Origin: CAJGBR01 sp045637425 | GTDB lineage: Bacteria > Bacteroidota > Bacteroidia > Bacteroidales > Rikenellaceae | Length of the DNA: 49,415 nucleotides | Assembly: GCA_045637425.1 (NCBI GenBank) | Contig: JAZTZL010000014.1 | Coordinates: 1-49,415 of the forward strand | Direction of reading: 5' to 3' | In this document: positions 43,410 to 49,415 of the stretch, in pieces | Layout: the number at the start of each line of letters is the position of its first letter | How positions within the stretch are numbered: the stretch's first letter is position 1 | Made by a program: the position numbers and the translations under genes | The notes under the pieces: generated by a model | Database searches by the model: none | The model's input: the letters and a program-made list of their open reading frames with translations, nothing else | What the model was told of the DNA's origin: nothing

Positions 43410-44762
43410 ATGGAACTAAATAAACTCACTGCAATATCTCCGGTGGACGGACGTTACAGAAACGCAGCCGAACCGCTGGCAGATTACTTCTCGGAATATG
43501 CGCTCATTCGTTACAGAGTATTGGTCGAAATTGAGTATTTCATCGCTCTGAGCAAAATTCCACTGCCACAACTCAAGGGTATCACTAAAGCAAATTTCGA
43601 ACAACTGAGAAATATCTACACATCTTTCAGCGTTGAAAATGCACTGGCTGTAAAGGAAATCGAAAAAACAACAAACCACGACGTCAAAGCTGTAGAGTAT
43701 TTCATCAAAGGCGAAATGGAAAAACTCGGACTGGGCGAATACAAAGAATTCGTTCACTTTGGATTGACTTCACAAGACATCAACAATACGGCTACGCCAT
43801 ACTCGCTGAGAGATGCAGCTCACAATGTCTACTACCCGCTGCTCGACGAAGTTGTCAATACGCTGAAAGGGCTGGCTATGGAGTGGATTGATGTGCCGAT
43901 GTTGGCTCGTACTCACGGACAACCAGCCTCTCCTACCCGACTCGGCAAGGAGATTATGGTATTCGTTGAACGTCTGAACAAACAAATCGAACAACTTAAG
44001 GCTATTCCGTGTCCTGCTAAATTTGGCGGTGCTACGGGTAACTTCAACGCTCACCACGTTGCATTCCCCGAAATAGACTGGGTAGATTTTGCTAACAATT
44101 TCGTGGGCAATGTACTGCACCTCGACCGTTCGCAGATTACAACTCAAATTGAACATTACGACAATCTTGCAGCTATTTTCGATTGCTTCAAGAGAATCAA
44201 TACTATCCTTATCGACCTGTGCCGCGACATCTGGACTTACGTTTCGATGGAGTATTTCAAACAGAAAATCAAAGCAGGCGAAGTGGGTTCTTCGGCAATG
44301 CCGCACAAGGTTAATCCTATCGACTTTGAAAATGCTGAAGGTAACTTGGGCATCGCCAATGCAATCTTCTGTCACCTGGCAGGCAAACTGCCCGTATCGC
44401 GTCTGCAACGCGACCTGACCGACTCGACAGTGCTCAGAAACGTAGGTGTACCGCTGGCTCACACAGTTATCGCTATGAAATCTGTACTCAAAGGTTTGGG
44501 CAAACTCATTATCAATAACGAGGCATTCGACGCCGATTTGGAACGAAACTGGGCCGTAGTAGCCGAAGGTATTCAAACTATTCTCAGACGCGAAAACTAC
44601 CCTAATCCGTACGAAGCACTCAAGGCTCTGACCAGAACAAACCGCGCAATATGCAAAGAGGATATCGCAGAATTTATCGAAAATCTCGACGTCAGCGAAG
44701 AGGTTAAGGTGAAACTGCGCGCACTCTCGCCACAAACTTACACAGGAGTTTTCAAATTGTAA
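43410..44762 (+). CDS. purB: Adenylosuccinate lyase
   Basis: PurB cleaves SAICAR and adenylosuccinate in purine synthesis, releasing fumarate each time. The superfamily signature SSAMPHKVNPIDFENAEGN lies at about 294-312. The substrate-binding stretches HFGLTSQDINNTA, ARTHGQPASPTRLGKE and the catalytic His region are in place. The length of 450 residues and the QREIRD-like DRSQITTQIEHYDNLA segment match the E. coli-type subgroup. A long open frame on the opposite strand (44735-43770) is a codon-bias shadow. mscL follows 30 bases later. Confidence 0.96.
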   Translation: MELNKLTAISPVDGRYRNAAEPLADYFSEYALIRYRVLVEIEYFIALSKIPLPQLKGITKANFEQLRNIYTSFSVENALAVKEIEKTTNHDVKAVEYFIKGEMEKLGLGEYKEFVHFGLTSQDINNTATPYSLRDAAHNVYYPLLDEVVNTLKGLAMEWIDVPMLARTHGQPASPTRLGKEIMVFVERLNKQIEQLKAIPCPAKFGGATGNFNAHHVAFPEIDWVDFANNFVGNVLHLDRSQITTQIEHYDNLAAIFDCFKRINTILIDLCRDIWTYVSMEYFKQKIKAGEVGSSAMPHKVNPIDFENAEGNLGIANAIFCHLAGKLPVSRLQRDLTDSTVLRNVGVPLAHTVIAMKSVLKGLGKLIINNEAFDADLERNWAVVAEGIQTILRRENYPNPYEALKALTRTNRAICKEDIAEFIENLDVSEEVKVKLRALSPQTYTGVFKL

Positions 44763-44792
44763 TCAACCTATAAACAACAAAAAATAATAGTT

Positions 44793-45230
44793 ATGGGATT
44801 TATCAAAGAATTCAAAGAGTTTGCTGTCAAAGGGAACGTAATGGATATGGCAGTCGGTGTTATCATCGGCGGCGCATTCGGCAAAATCGTTACTTCATTG
44901 GTTAATGACATTCTGATGCCTCCAATCGGAGTAATTATGGGCAATACAGACTTCTCTAAACTGAGACTCGACATCTCGATTGTCAGAGATGCAATCTCGA
45001 GTTCAGAGGCTGCCGAGCCTGTTTATTGGAACTACGGCGCATTTATTCAACAATGTATCGACTTCATTATCTTGGCGTTCTGCGTATTCTTGCTGGTCAA
45101 GCTGATGAACGGACTCAAGAAAAAGAAAGAGGCTCCGGCACCAGCACCGGCTCCTGCTCCGGAACCACAGCCTTCTAAAGAAGAGTTGCTGCTGACCGAA
45201 ATCAGAGATTTGCTCAAAGAGAAAAAATAA
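44793..45230 (+). CDS. mscL: Large-conductance mechanosensitive channel
   Basis: MscL releases solutes on hypo-osmotic shock. The N-terminus MGFIKEFKEFAVKGNVMDMA and the first pore helix with GVIIGGAFGKIVTSLVND are canonical. A second helix (about 84-105) follows, and then a charged C-terminal helix, EELLLTEIRDLLKEKK. Between them is an Ala-Pro repeat (PAPAPAPAPEP, near 125-135) that is longer than in E. coli. The length of 145 residues is normal for the family. Confidence 0.96.
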   Translation: MGFIKEFKEFAVKGNVMDMAVGVIIGGAFGKIVTSLVNDILMPPIGVIMGNTDFSKLRLDISIVRDAISSSEAAEPVYWNYGAFIQQCIDFIILAFCVFLLVKLMNGLKKKKEAPAPAPAPAPEPQPSKEELLLTEIRDLLKEKK

Positions 45231-45253
45231 TCTTTTTTTCAATAAAAGAAAAG

Positions 45254-45285
45254 GTGCCGATTCATAACGAATCGGCACTTGTTTT
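45254..45285. terminator. Strong hairpin between mscL and the zinc-ribbon gene
   Basis: A 10-bp perfect stem (45254-45263 with 45269-45278) and a 5-base loop are followed by TTGTTTTT on the right and preceded by A-rich DNA on the left. It can therefore end both the mscL transcript and the convergent small zinc-ribbon transcript. Confidence 0.88.
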
Positions 45286-45313
45286 TGCCAAAGTATTAAT
45301 GGCTTGAAAATTA

Positions 45314-45484
45314 TCAGCCTATATAGCCTATTTGATCCTTCCAAGTTAAAGGACCGTTACAACAAGGACAATAATTGTATGGGGCACATCTTCCACACAT
45401 AATTTTACCGCAAGAAGGACAACGATATACTCTGTAATCTTTTTCGTCATTTCCACAAAGAGGACATCTAAAAAAAGTACTCAT
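45314..45484 (-). CDS. 56-residue zinc-ribbon protein downstream of structured RNA copy A
   Basis: An ATG at 45484 opens a 56-codon frame with four CxxC pairs: Cys7/10, Cys22/25, Cys30/33 and Cys39/42. It starts MSTFFRCPLCGNDEKDYRVY and ends LTWKDQIGYIG. The spacing suits two zinc-binding knuckles, so a small metal-binding or nucleic-acid-binding protein is likely. I know no named family. The start lies 24 nt after the conserved 3' block of structured RNA copy A, and a strong bidirectional terminator follows the stop, so RNA and gene probably share a transcript. The regular Cys spacing argues against a chance frame. Confidence 0.8.
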   Translation of the reverse strand: MSTFFRCPLCGNDEKDYRVYRCPSCGKIMCGRCAPYNYCPCCNGPLTWKDQIGYIG

Positions 45485-45508
45485 AGTAAATAAATTTATT
45501 TAATTCCT

Positions 45509-45793
45509 TACTCATTTTATGGCTTTTCAGGTTACTCCATTGTACCCATAAACTATTCGAGAATACATACATAAGAAAACGCGGTACTCTTAGTGTATTC
45601 TCTACTCAAGGTGTTTGGCATAACCTACCGACAGAATAACCAAAAGCCCGCGCCATTAAGCACGAGCATCTTGCAGTATTCTTGTCGGTATTCAATTAGT
45701 CGCCAAACTTTTGAGTAGACAGAATAAAGCTAAAACGCTTCCCCAATTAAAATGTATGTATTAAATTACACGTTATATTTCCATAGGCAAAAT
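45509..45793 (-). ncRNA. Structured RNA element, copy A (unrecognised family)
   Basis: This element is homologous to 47520-47805 and almost equal in length (285 versus 286 nt). Helices, as plus-strand coordinates: P1 45562-45571 with 45753-45762; P3 45601-45609 with 45711-45719; P4 45613-45619 with 45702-45708; P5 45627-45638 with 45677-45689, with one bulge; P6 45646-45653 with 45660-45667; P7 45572-45576 with 45588-45592. P6 contains two U-G pairs only when read from the minus strand, which fixes orientation. P3 to P6 stack into one arm with conserved internal loops. A 35-nt block at the 3' end (45509-45543) matches copy B at 32 positions. A complete promoter lies just upstream. Confidence 0.85.
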
Positions 45794-45806
45794 ATTTAAA
45801 CTCTTA

Positions 45807-45838
45807 CAAAGTTATATATTTTTTCAAAAAAACACAAA
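45807..45838 (-). promoter_or_regulatory. Complete promoter for structured RNA copy A (TTTG-N20-TAACTTTG)
   Basis: On the minus strand, TTTG (45838 to 45835) and TAACTTTG (45814 to 45807) are separated by 20 bases, an ideal Bacteroidota promoter. It lies immediately after the bioA stop codon, so copy A is transcribed independently of bioA, starting near 45800. Confidence 0.8.
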
Positions 45839-47131
45839 CTACTTAAAATTGACAGGTTTCATCAGTTCAATTACAGCCTTCATACCCTCGATTAATGCTA
45901 GCAGCTCGTGGTCTTTTATAACATAAGGCGGCATCAGATAAACCAATTTTCCGAATGGTCGCACCCAGACACCGTGCTCGACAAAGGCAGCCTGCCAACG
46001 TGCCATATCAACCTCCTCACGCATCTCGACTACGCCTATTGCGCCCAGAACTCGCACGTCTGCCACCGCAGGGTTATCTCTCAACGAAATGAGATTCTGA
46101 GCAAAAATAGACTCAATTTCTCGGATTCGCTCCAGAGGCGAATTCTCAATCAAAAGGTCAAGACTCGCACAAGCAACGGCACAAGCCAGCGGATTGCCCA
46201 TAAACGTGGGACCGTGCATAAAACACGACGGCGTACCGCGCGAAATAGTTTCGGCAACCTCTGCCGTAGTCAGTACTGCAGCAAATGAGAGCATACCACC
46301 CGTAATCGCCTTACCAACGGTCATAATATCCGGGGTAATTTCCGCCCACTCCGCAGCAAACATCTTACCCGTACGGCCAAATCCCGTAGCAATCTCATCA
46401 AATATCAATAGTACATCATATTTGCGACACAATTCGTGCAACTGACGTACATATTCGGGGTGATAGAACCACATACCACCAGCCCCCTGCACAATGGGTT
46501 CGATAATCACAGCAGCAATCTCATCGGCATGCGCTGCCAGCAACTCTGCCATAGGTTTCAAATCTTCAGGATTCCACTCTGAGTCAAAACGACAACGAGG
46601 CTGGTCTACGAAAAACTGCACAGGCAGCGTACCTGAGAATATCGAGTGCATACCCGTTTCAGGGTCACACACCGACATTGCGTGCCACGTGTCGCCGTGA
46701 TAACCGCTGCGAATGGTAGCCAAACGGCACTTGCGGCTCAATCCGCGAGCATTCTGGTACTGAATCGCCATCTTCGCTGCAACCTCAACCGCAACGCTGC
46801 CCGAGTCGCAATAGAATATCTTTTCGAGCCCGGCGGGCACAAGTTTCAACAATCGCTGAGCCAACTCAACTGCCGGAGCGTGGGTCAATCCGCCGAACAT
46901 AACGTGCGACATTGACTCGACCTGACGCTTCGCAGCCGCTATGAGGCGCGGGTGTGAGTAGCCGTGTATCACCGACCACCAACTCGACATACCATCAATC
47001 AGCGACTTGCCGTCTGAAAGATATATCCTTACTCCCTCACACCTTTCTACTTGATAGACAGGCAGTGGATTCAACATCGAGGTATATGGGTGCCACAAAT
47101 GTTCGCGGTCGAATTCGATTAAATTTTGCAT
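45839..47131 (-). CDS. bioA: Adenosylmethionine-8-amino-7-oxononanoate aminotransferase
   Basis: BioA makes diaminopelargonic acid for biotin, using S-adenosylmethionine as the unusual amino donor. The 430-residue PLP enzyme shows the BioA hallmarks HPYTSM near the start and GMSSWWSVIHGYSHP (47-61), whose paired Trp residues line the substrate site. DEIATGFGRTG carries Asp245, and the cofactor lysine Lys274 is in TVGKAITGGM. No other biotin genes are in the window. It stands alone between the two copies of the structured RNA, with its own promoter box and a small hairpin in its leader. Confidence 0.95.
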   Translation of the reverse strand: MQNLIEFDREHLWHPYTSMLNPLPVYQVERCEGVRIYLSDGKSLIDGMSSWWSVIHGYSHPRLIAAAKRQVESMSHVMFGGLTHAPAVELAQRLLKLVPAGLEKIFYCDSGSVAVEVAAKMAIQYQNARGLSRKCRLATIRSGYHGDTWHAMSVCDPETGMHSIFSGTLPVQFFVDQPRCRFDSEWNPEDLKPMAELLAAHADEIAAVIIEPIVQGAGGMWFYHPEYVRQLHELCRKYDVLLIFDEIATGFGRTGKMFAAEWAEITPDIMTVGKAITGGMLSFAAVLTTAEVAETISRGTPSCFMHGPTFMGNPLACAVACASLDLLIENSPLERIREIESIFAQNLISLRDNPAVADVRVLGAIGVVEMREEVDMARWQAAFVEHGVWVRPFGKLVYLMPPYVIKDHELLALIEGMKAVIELMKPVNFK

Positions 47132-47151
47132 ACTTATCTACGTTTTTAACG

Positions 47152-47166
47152 CCCGCTGATGCGGGT
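47152..47166 (-). other. Small GC-rich hairpin in the bioA leader
   Basis: CCCGC and GCGGG arms around a 4-base loop (plus-strand 47153-47166) lie between the bioA promoter box and the ATG at 47131. With the transcript start near 47168, the hairpin would be at the extreme 5' end of the mRNA. It could protect the end or regulate bioA; this is inference. Confidence 0.35.
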
Positions 47167-47174
47167 TGCGATGA

Positions 47175-47182
47175 CAAAGGTA
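47175..47182 (-). promoter_or_regulatory. -7 box (TACCTTTG, minus strand) for bioA
   Basis: CAAAGGTA on the plus strand gives a full TAnnTTTG match on the minus strand, 44 bases upstream of the bioA ATG. Confidence 0.5.
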
Positions 47183-47211
47183 CACAAAAATTCGGGTTTC
47201 GCACCTATTAC

Positions 47212-47245
47212 CCATAAACAAAAATAGCCGCCTAAATAGGCGGCT
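47212..47245 (-). terminator. Terminator of the Cys-rich secreted protein gene
   Basis: A 7-bp perfect GC-rich stem (47226-47232 with 47239-47245) and a 6-base loop are followed on the minus strand by ATTTTTGTTT. It lies 23 bases after the stop of the 75-residue gene and separates it from bioA. Confidence 0.85.
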
Positions 47246-47267
47246 GTCTCTTATTATTGATAAATTT

Positions 47268-47495
47268 CTACCAATAAACTTTGTGCAATCCACATTTGTC
47301 ACATAAATTCCACGGAATATGCTTATCAATGTGTATACATTTACCTTTAGAAGAATGGTGTTCTCCACAACAATCACTGCTTTCTACTTTTACATTTTTG
47401 TTGTGCAAGCGACTAATGACCTCTTCACAAAAACTACTAGAAGAGAAACCGACAATGGCCAAAGTCAAAACAAATGCAAAAACTAATTTTTTCAT
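47268..47495 (-). CDS. Small secreted Cys/His-rich protein downstream of structured RNA copy B
   Basis: This 75-residue protein starts with a signal peptide (MKKLVFAFVLTLAIVGFSSS). Its mature part is rich in Cys and His: DCCGEHHSSKGKCIHIDKHI, then LCDKCGLHK, ending VYW. The CxxC and HH pairs suggest metal binding or disulfides in the periplasm. I recognise no family. The ATG is 24 nt from the 3' block of RNA copy B, exactly the spacing seen for the zinc-ribbon gene behind copy A. The two proteins are not obviously homologous, apart from being short and Cys-rich. A terminator follows. Confidence 0.8.
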   Translation of the reverse strand: MKKLVFAFVLTLAIVGFSSSSFCEEVISRLHNKNVKVESSDCCGEHHSSKGKCIHIDKHIPWNLCDKCGLHKVYW

Positions 47496-47519
47496 ATTTA
47501 AATTTTTTCAAATTATCCC

Positions 47520-47805
47520 TACTCATTTAACGGCTTTTCGGGTTACTCCATTGTTCCTCTGAGTCTTTGGAATACGCACATAAAAAAGCGCGGAACCTTT
47601 TAGTGTATCCCATTCAGAGGTGTTTGGCGTAACCTACCAGTAGAATAACCAAAAGCCCGCGCCAAGACGCGAGCATTTCCGCTATATTCCTACTGATATT
47701 CTCTTAGTCGCCAAACTTTCTGAATGGTAGAATAAAGCTAAAAACGCTTTTCCAATATGTTTAAAATGTGCGTATTAATTATACGCTATGTTTCATCGGC
47801 AAAAT
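47520..47805 (-). ncRNA. Structured RNA element, copy B (unrecognised family)
   Basis: This is the homologue of copy A. Helices, as plus-strand coordinates: P1 47571-47580 with 47767-47776; hairpin 47734-47750; P3 47611-47618 with 47719-47726; P4 47622-47628 with 47710-47716; P5 47638-47647 with 47685-47695, with a bulge at 47690; P6 47655-47662 with 47667-47674; P7 47581-47585 with 47598-47602. Compared with copy A, six of eight P3 pairs, three P5 pairs, two P1 pairs and one P7 pair differ, yet all still pair. A 22-nt segment (47642-47663) is identical to copy A. It probably belongs to the same transcript as the 75-residue gene. Confidence 0.85.
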
Positions 47806-47838
47806 TTGTTTTTATTCGTTAGTAACCAAATATCACGA

Positions 47839-47846
47839 CAAAGATA
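47839..47846 (-). promoter_or_regulatory. -7 box (TATCTTTG, minus strand) for structured RNA copy B
   Basis: CAAAGATA on the plus strand gives a full TAnnTTTG match on the minus strand, about 35 nt upstream of the conserved RNA. A TTTG lies 13 bases further upstream, closer than the usual 19-21, so the -33 element is uncertain. Confidence 0.5.
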
Positions 47847-48119
47847 ATCAAAAAACACACAAAAAATGCGTTAGATTTCTATTTTTATTCCACTAAAAAC
47901 ACCTTTTTGCACATTATTTGTATGTCTATTCCCAAAATCAGAAAGGTCAATAAAACTTTTTTGAGAATAGATTGAAATATATTAAAATTAAATATTGCTT
48001 TTTATTGTAATTTTATTGTATTTGCATTGTAATTGATAATACTTTTCATTAAATTTGTTGCGATAAAATTTCTCTAAAATTGATAATTATTGTTCTTCAT
48101 ATTAAAAAAAACTATTGTT
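47847..48119 (+). promoter_or_regulatory. AT-rich intergenic DNA with promoter for the AraC-type regulator
   Basis: The gap between RNA copy B and the regulator is AT-rich and holds no gene that I can support. A likely plus-strand promoter is TTG (48027-48029), 20 bases, then TAAATTTG (48050-48057), placing the start near 48064 and giving a leader of about 56 nt. Confidence 0.55.
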
Positions 48120-49046
48120 ATGATTAATCATTACACTCCTTCACCCCAGCAGCCGACTATCGTGAAGTATGTTCAACCCTACAGAAACGGCATTCAGTCT
48201 CACTCGCTAAACCGCCACGGTATCGGCTTCATACTCAGGGGTAAGAAATATGTGTACAACGGCGACCAGCGAGAACAAATCAATCGCGGAGAAATATTCT
48301 ATCTCAATATGGGACACCACTACACCGAGGATATTCCCGAAACAAACCACCCCTTCGAACAGATCATTTTCTACTATGACAACCAGCAACTCAGCCGAAT
48401 ACTGAGCCAACTCAGCATAAATTATCAACTGAATATCAATAACAACCACTCGTGTCCAAATTGCGAGAACAGATCTCTGGTAATTTATCCTGCGTGGAAT
48501 ACACTAAAGAATTTCTTTGCTACGATAGACCAATACATCAAAGAGGACATCTTCAACAACGGCAATGCTGCCGAAACGCTGAAAATGACCGAATTGCTAT
48601 ACCTCATACTATCCAATGACGAGTGCTGCCTGAAAAACAAGATTCTGAACAATATCGACTCCGTTAAAGAGTCTTTCGAACAGATTATCAACGACTCAAT
48701 CTTCGAAGATATCTCCATTGAAGAACTCGCCTCAAAATGTGGCAAAAGTCTCACCTCATTCAAAAAGGACTTCAAAAAGCAGTTCTACGAACCGCCTCAC
48801 AAATGGTTCATCAGACAACGACTGATGCACTCACGTCTGTTGCTGATTTCAACCGATAAATCTATCTCCGAGGTGGGTAGCGATTGCGGCTTCCCAAACA
48901 CTTCTCACTTTATCAAACTGTTCAAGAAAGAGTATTCAATGACTCCGGCAAACTACCGTTCATATCACTGCAACAGCCGTGACAGTAGTCAATCCTCGAA
49001 TACTCAAATCCGAAAAAACAATATCCAATCTGCAAACAACCTATAG
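48120..49046 (+). CDS. AraC/XylS-family transcriptional regulator
   Basis: The ATG at 48120 gives 308 residues starting MINHYTPSPQQPTIVKYVQP; the frame is open upstream but only from a TTG. The N-terminal half is a cupin-like sensor (GRGFILRGKKYVYNG-like, then INRGEIFYLNMGHHYTED). The C-terminal half has the double helix-turn-helix of AraC proteins, with SIEELASKCGKSLTSFKKDF and ISEVGSDCGFPNTSHFIKLF followed by MTPANYR. The ligand and targets are unknown. Its divergent neighbour is RNA copy B with the Cys-rich gene, so it could regulate that unit (inference). A 13-bp palindromic terminator lies downstream. Confidence 0.9.
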   Translation: MINHYTPSPQQPTIVKYVQPYRNGIQSHSLNRHGIGFILRGKKYVYNGDQREQINRGEIFYLNMGHHYTEDIPETNHPFEQIIFYYDNQQLSRILSQLSINYQLNINNNHSCPNCENRSLVIYPAWNTLKNFFATIDQYIKEDIFNNGNAAETLKMTELLYLILSNDECCLKNKILNNIDSVKESFEQIINDSIFEDISIEELASKCGKSLTSFKKDFKKQFYEPPHKWFIRQRLMHSRLLLISTDKSISEVGSDCGFPNTSHFIKLFKKEYSMTPANYRSYHCNSRDSSQSSNTQIRKNNIQSANNL

Positions 49047-49134
49047 AATTAATTTGTTGAATTAACTATCTAATTTTTTCGATTCGATTGTTTACAGTAT
49101 ATAATTAACCATTTAACATTCGGTATTAAAAAGC

Positions 49135-49163
49135 GAGAAGCTCGTCGAATCGACGAGCTTCTC
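49135..49163. terminator. Bidirectional terminator between the AraC-type gene and gdhA
   Basis: A 13-bp perfect stem (49135-49147 with 49151-49163) and a 3-base loop are preceded by TTAAAAAGC on the left, which reads as a U-run for gdhA on the minus strand. It is 25 bases from the gdhA stop. Confidence 0.85.
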
Positions 49164-49188
49164 AAGATTTTGGTATATATCTTTAAGA

Positions 49189-49415
49189 TTAGATGATACC
49201 TTGTTCCAACATAGCTTGAGCAACTTTCATAAAGCCAGCGATGTTAGCACCCTTAACGTAGTCTACATAACCGTCAGCTTGTTGACCGAACTTAACGCAA
49301 GCTTCGTGGATATCGCTCATAATTTGGTGCAATTTAGCATCAACTTCAGCTTCAGTCCAGCTCAAGTGAGCAGCATTTTGAGTCATTTCAAGACCTGAAG
49401 TTGCTACACCACCAG
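49189..49415 (-). CDS. gdhA: Glutamate dehydrogenase, C-terminal part (cut by window edge)
   Basis: The frame is open from the right edge through GGVATSGLEMTQNAAHLSW to a TAA at 49189-49191. These 75 or so residues, including the region SDIHEACVKFG and the end YVKGANIAGFMKVAQAMLEQ, are the C-terminus of hexameric bacterial glutamate dehydrogenase (NADP type in most Bacteroidales). It forms glutamate from ammonia and 2-oxoglutarate. Ammonia released by the asparaginase in this window would be a natural substrate. The rest of the gene lies outside the window. Confidence 0.9.
   Translation of the reverse strand, partial: GGVATSGLEMTQNAAHLSWTEAEVDAKLHQIMSDIHEACVKFGQQADGYVDYVKGANIAGFMKVAQAMLEQGII

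Noticed and set aside
43770..44735. 321-codon open frame on the minus strand inside purB
   Set aside because: It is fully antisense to a highly conserved gene, has no domain or signal peptide, and its length follows from purB codon bias.
45138..45175. Short tandem Pro-Ala repeat in mscL as a special repeat element
   Set aside because: It encodes a low-complexity linker of the channel and has no sign of a separate function.
45509..47805. Explanation of the repeated element as an insertion sequence or miniature transposon
   Set aside because: The copies share no terminal inverted repeats or flanking target duplications that I can see, differ by compensatory changes in helices, and are tied at fixed distance to different genes. 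They behave as structured RNAs.
45509..47805. Structured element read as a plus-strand RNA
   Set aside because: P6 would contain C-A mismatches on the plus strand but U-G pairs on the minus strand, and promoter, terminator and genes are on the minus strand.
1..49415. CRISPR arrays, tRNA or rRNA genes
   Set aside because: No regularly spaced repeats, cloverleaf with T-loop consensus, or rRNA signature was seen on reading both strands; an automated search could still find a divergent one.

Overview
The window looks like the chromosome of a Bacteroidales bacterium, and the gene content fits the Rikenellaceae/Alistipes area best (inference). Genes are dense and mostly housekeeping. They start without clear Shine-Dalgarno sites, and many are preceded by the Bacteroidota promoter form TAnnTTTG. 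Family-level markers agree: fused GldF/GldG-type ABC permeases, an archaeal/eukaryotic-type prolyl-tRNA synthetase, a TGS-uridine-kinase fusion, MtaB, and an aspartate decarboxylation cluster. No IS element, CRISPR array, rRNA or tRNA was seen.

Layout. 1-5.9 kb: the end of an unknown gene, then an ABC exporter (ATPase plus two tandem GldF-GldG fusion proteins). 5.9-7.7 kb (minus): a 59-residue membrane protein, Maf and a DNA/RNA endonuclease. 7.7-15.2 kb: a long co-directional run of obg, thiG, thiH, meaB, a degenerate LytM/M23 membrane protein, dxr and rseP, followed by pyrD and proS to 17.8 kb. 17.9-26.9 kb: two divergent operons. The minus one holds a small membrane protein, aspartate 4-decarboxylase, a Dcu-type C4-dicarboxylate carrier, a secreted asparaginase and a porin. 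The plus one holds a glycerol-3-phosphate dehydrogenase and an AspT-type aspartate:alanine exchanger. Together they could take asparagine through aspartate to alanine plus CO2 with net consumption of cytoplasmic protons. 26.9-28.9 kb (minus): YifB and a PhnA-type zinc protein. 29.2-40.9 kb: nucleoside kinase, EEP-family enzyme, mtaB, a HAMP-only membrane protein, trkH, a coiled-coil/SPOR-like protein, dapF, an alpha/beta hydrolase and priA. 41.0-42.0 kb: two AT-rich secreted proteins of unknown function. 42.1-45.3 kb: nitroreductase, a PH-like membrane protein, purB and mscL. 45.3-47.8 kb (minus): bioA flanked by two small Cys-rich protein genes. 48.1-49.4 kb: an AraC-family regulator and the end of gdhA.

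The most striking item is non-coding. Each small Cys-rich gene beside bioA is preceded, at exactly the same distance (24 nt), by a copy of the same roughly 285-nt element (45509-45793 and 47520-47805). Aligning the two copies shows several helices kept by compensatory base changes, and G-U pairs that fix the RNA strand as the minus strand, the same strand as the downstream genes. The 5' half and the 3' end can also pair in mutually exclusive ways in both copies. I do not recognise this RNA. It looks like a complex cis-acting leader, or a pair of paralogous structured RNAs, and deserves follow-up. Two short genes were found by reading the intergenic DNA directly: a 56-residue zinc-ribbon protein behind one RNA copy and the 59-residue membrane protein near 6 kb.
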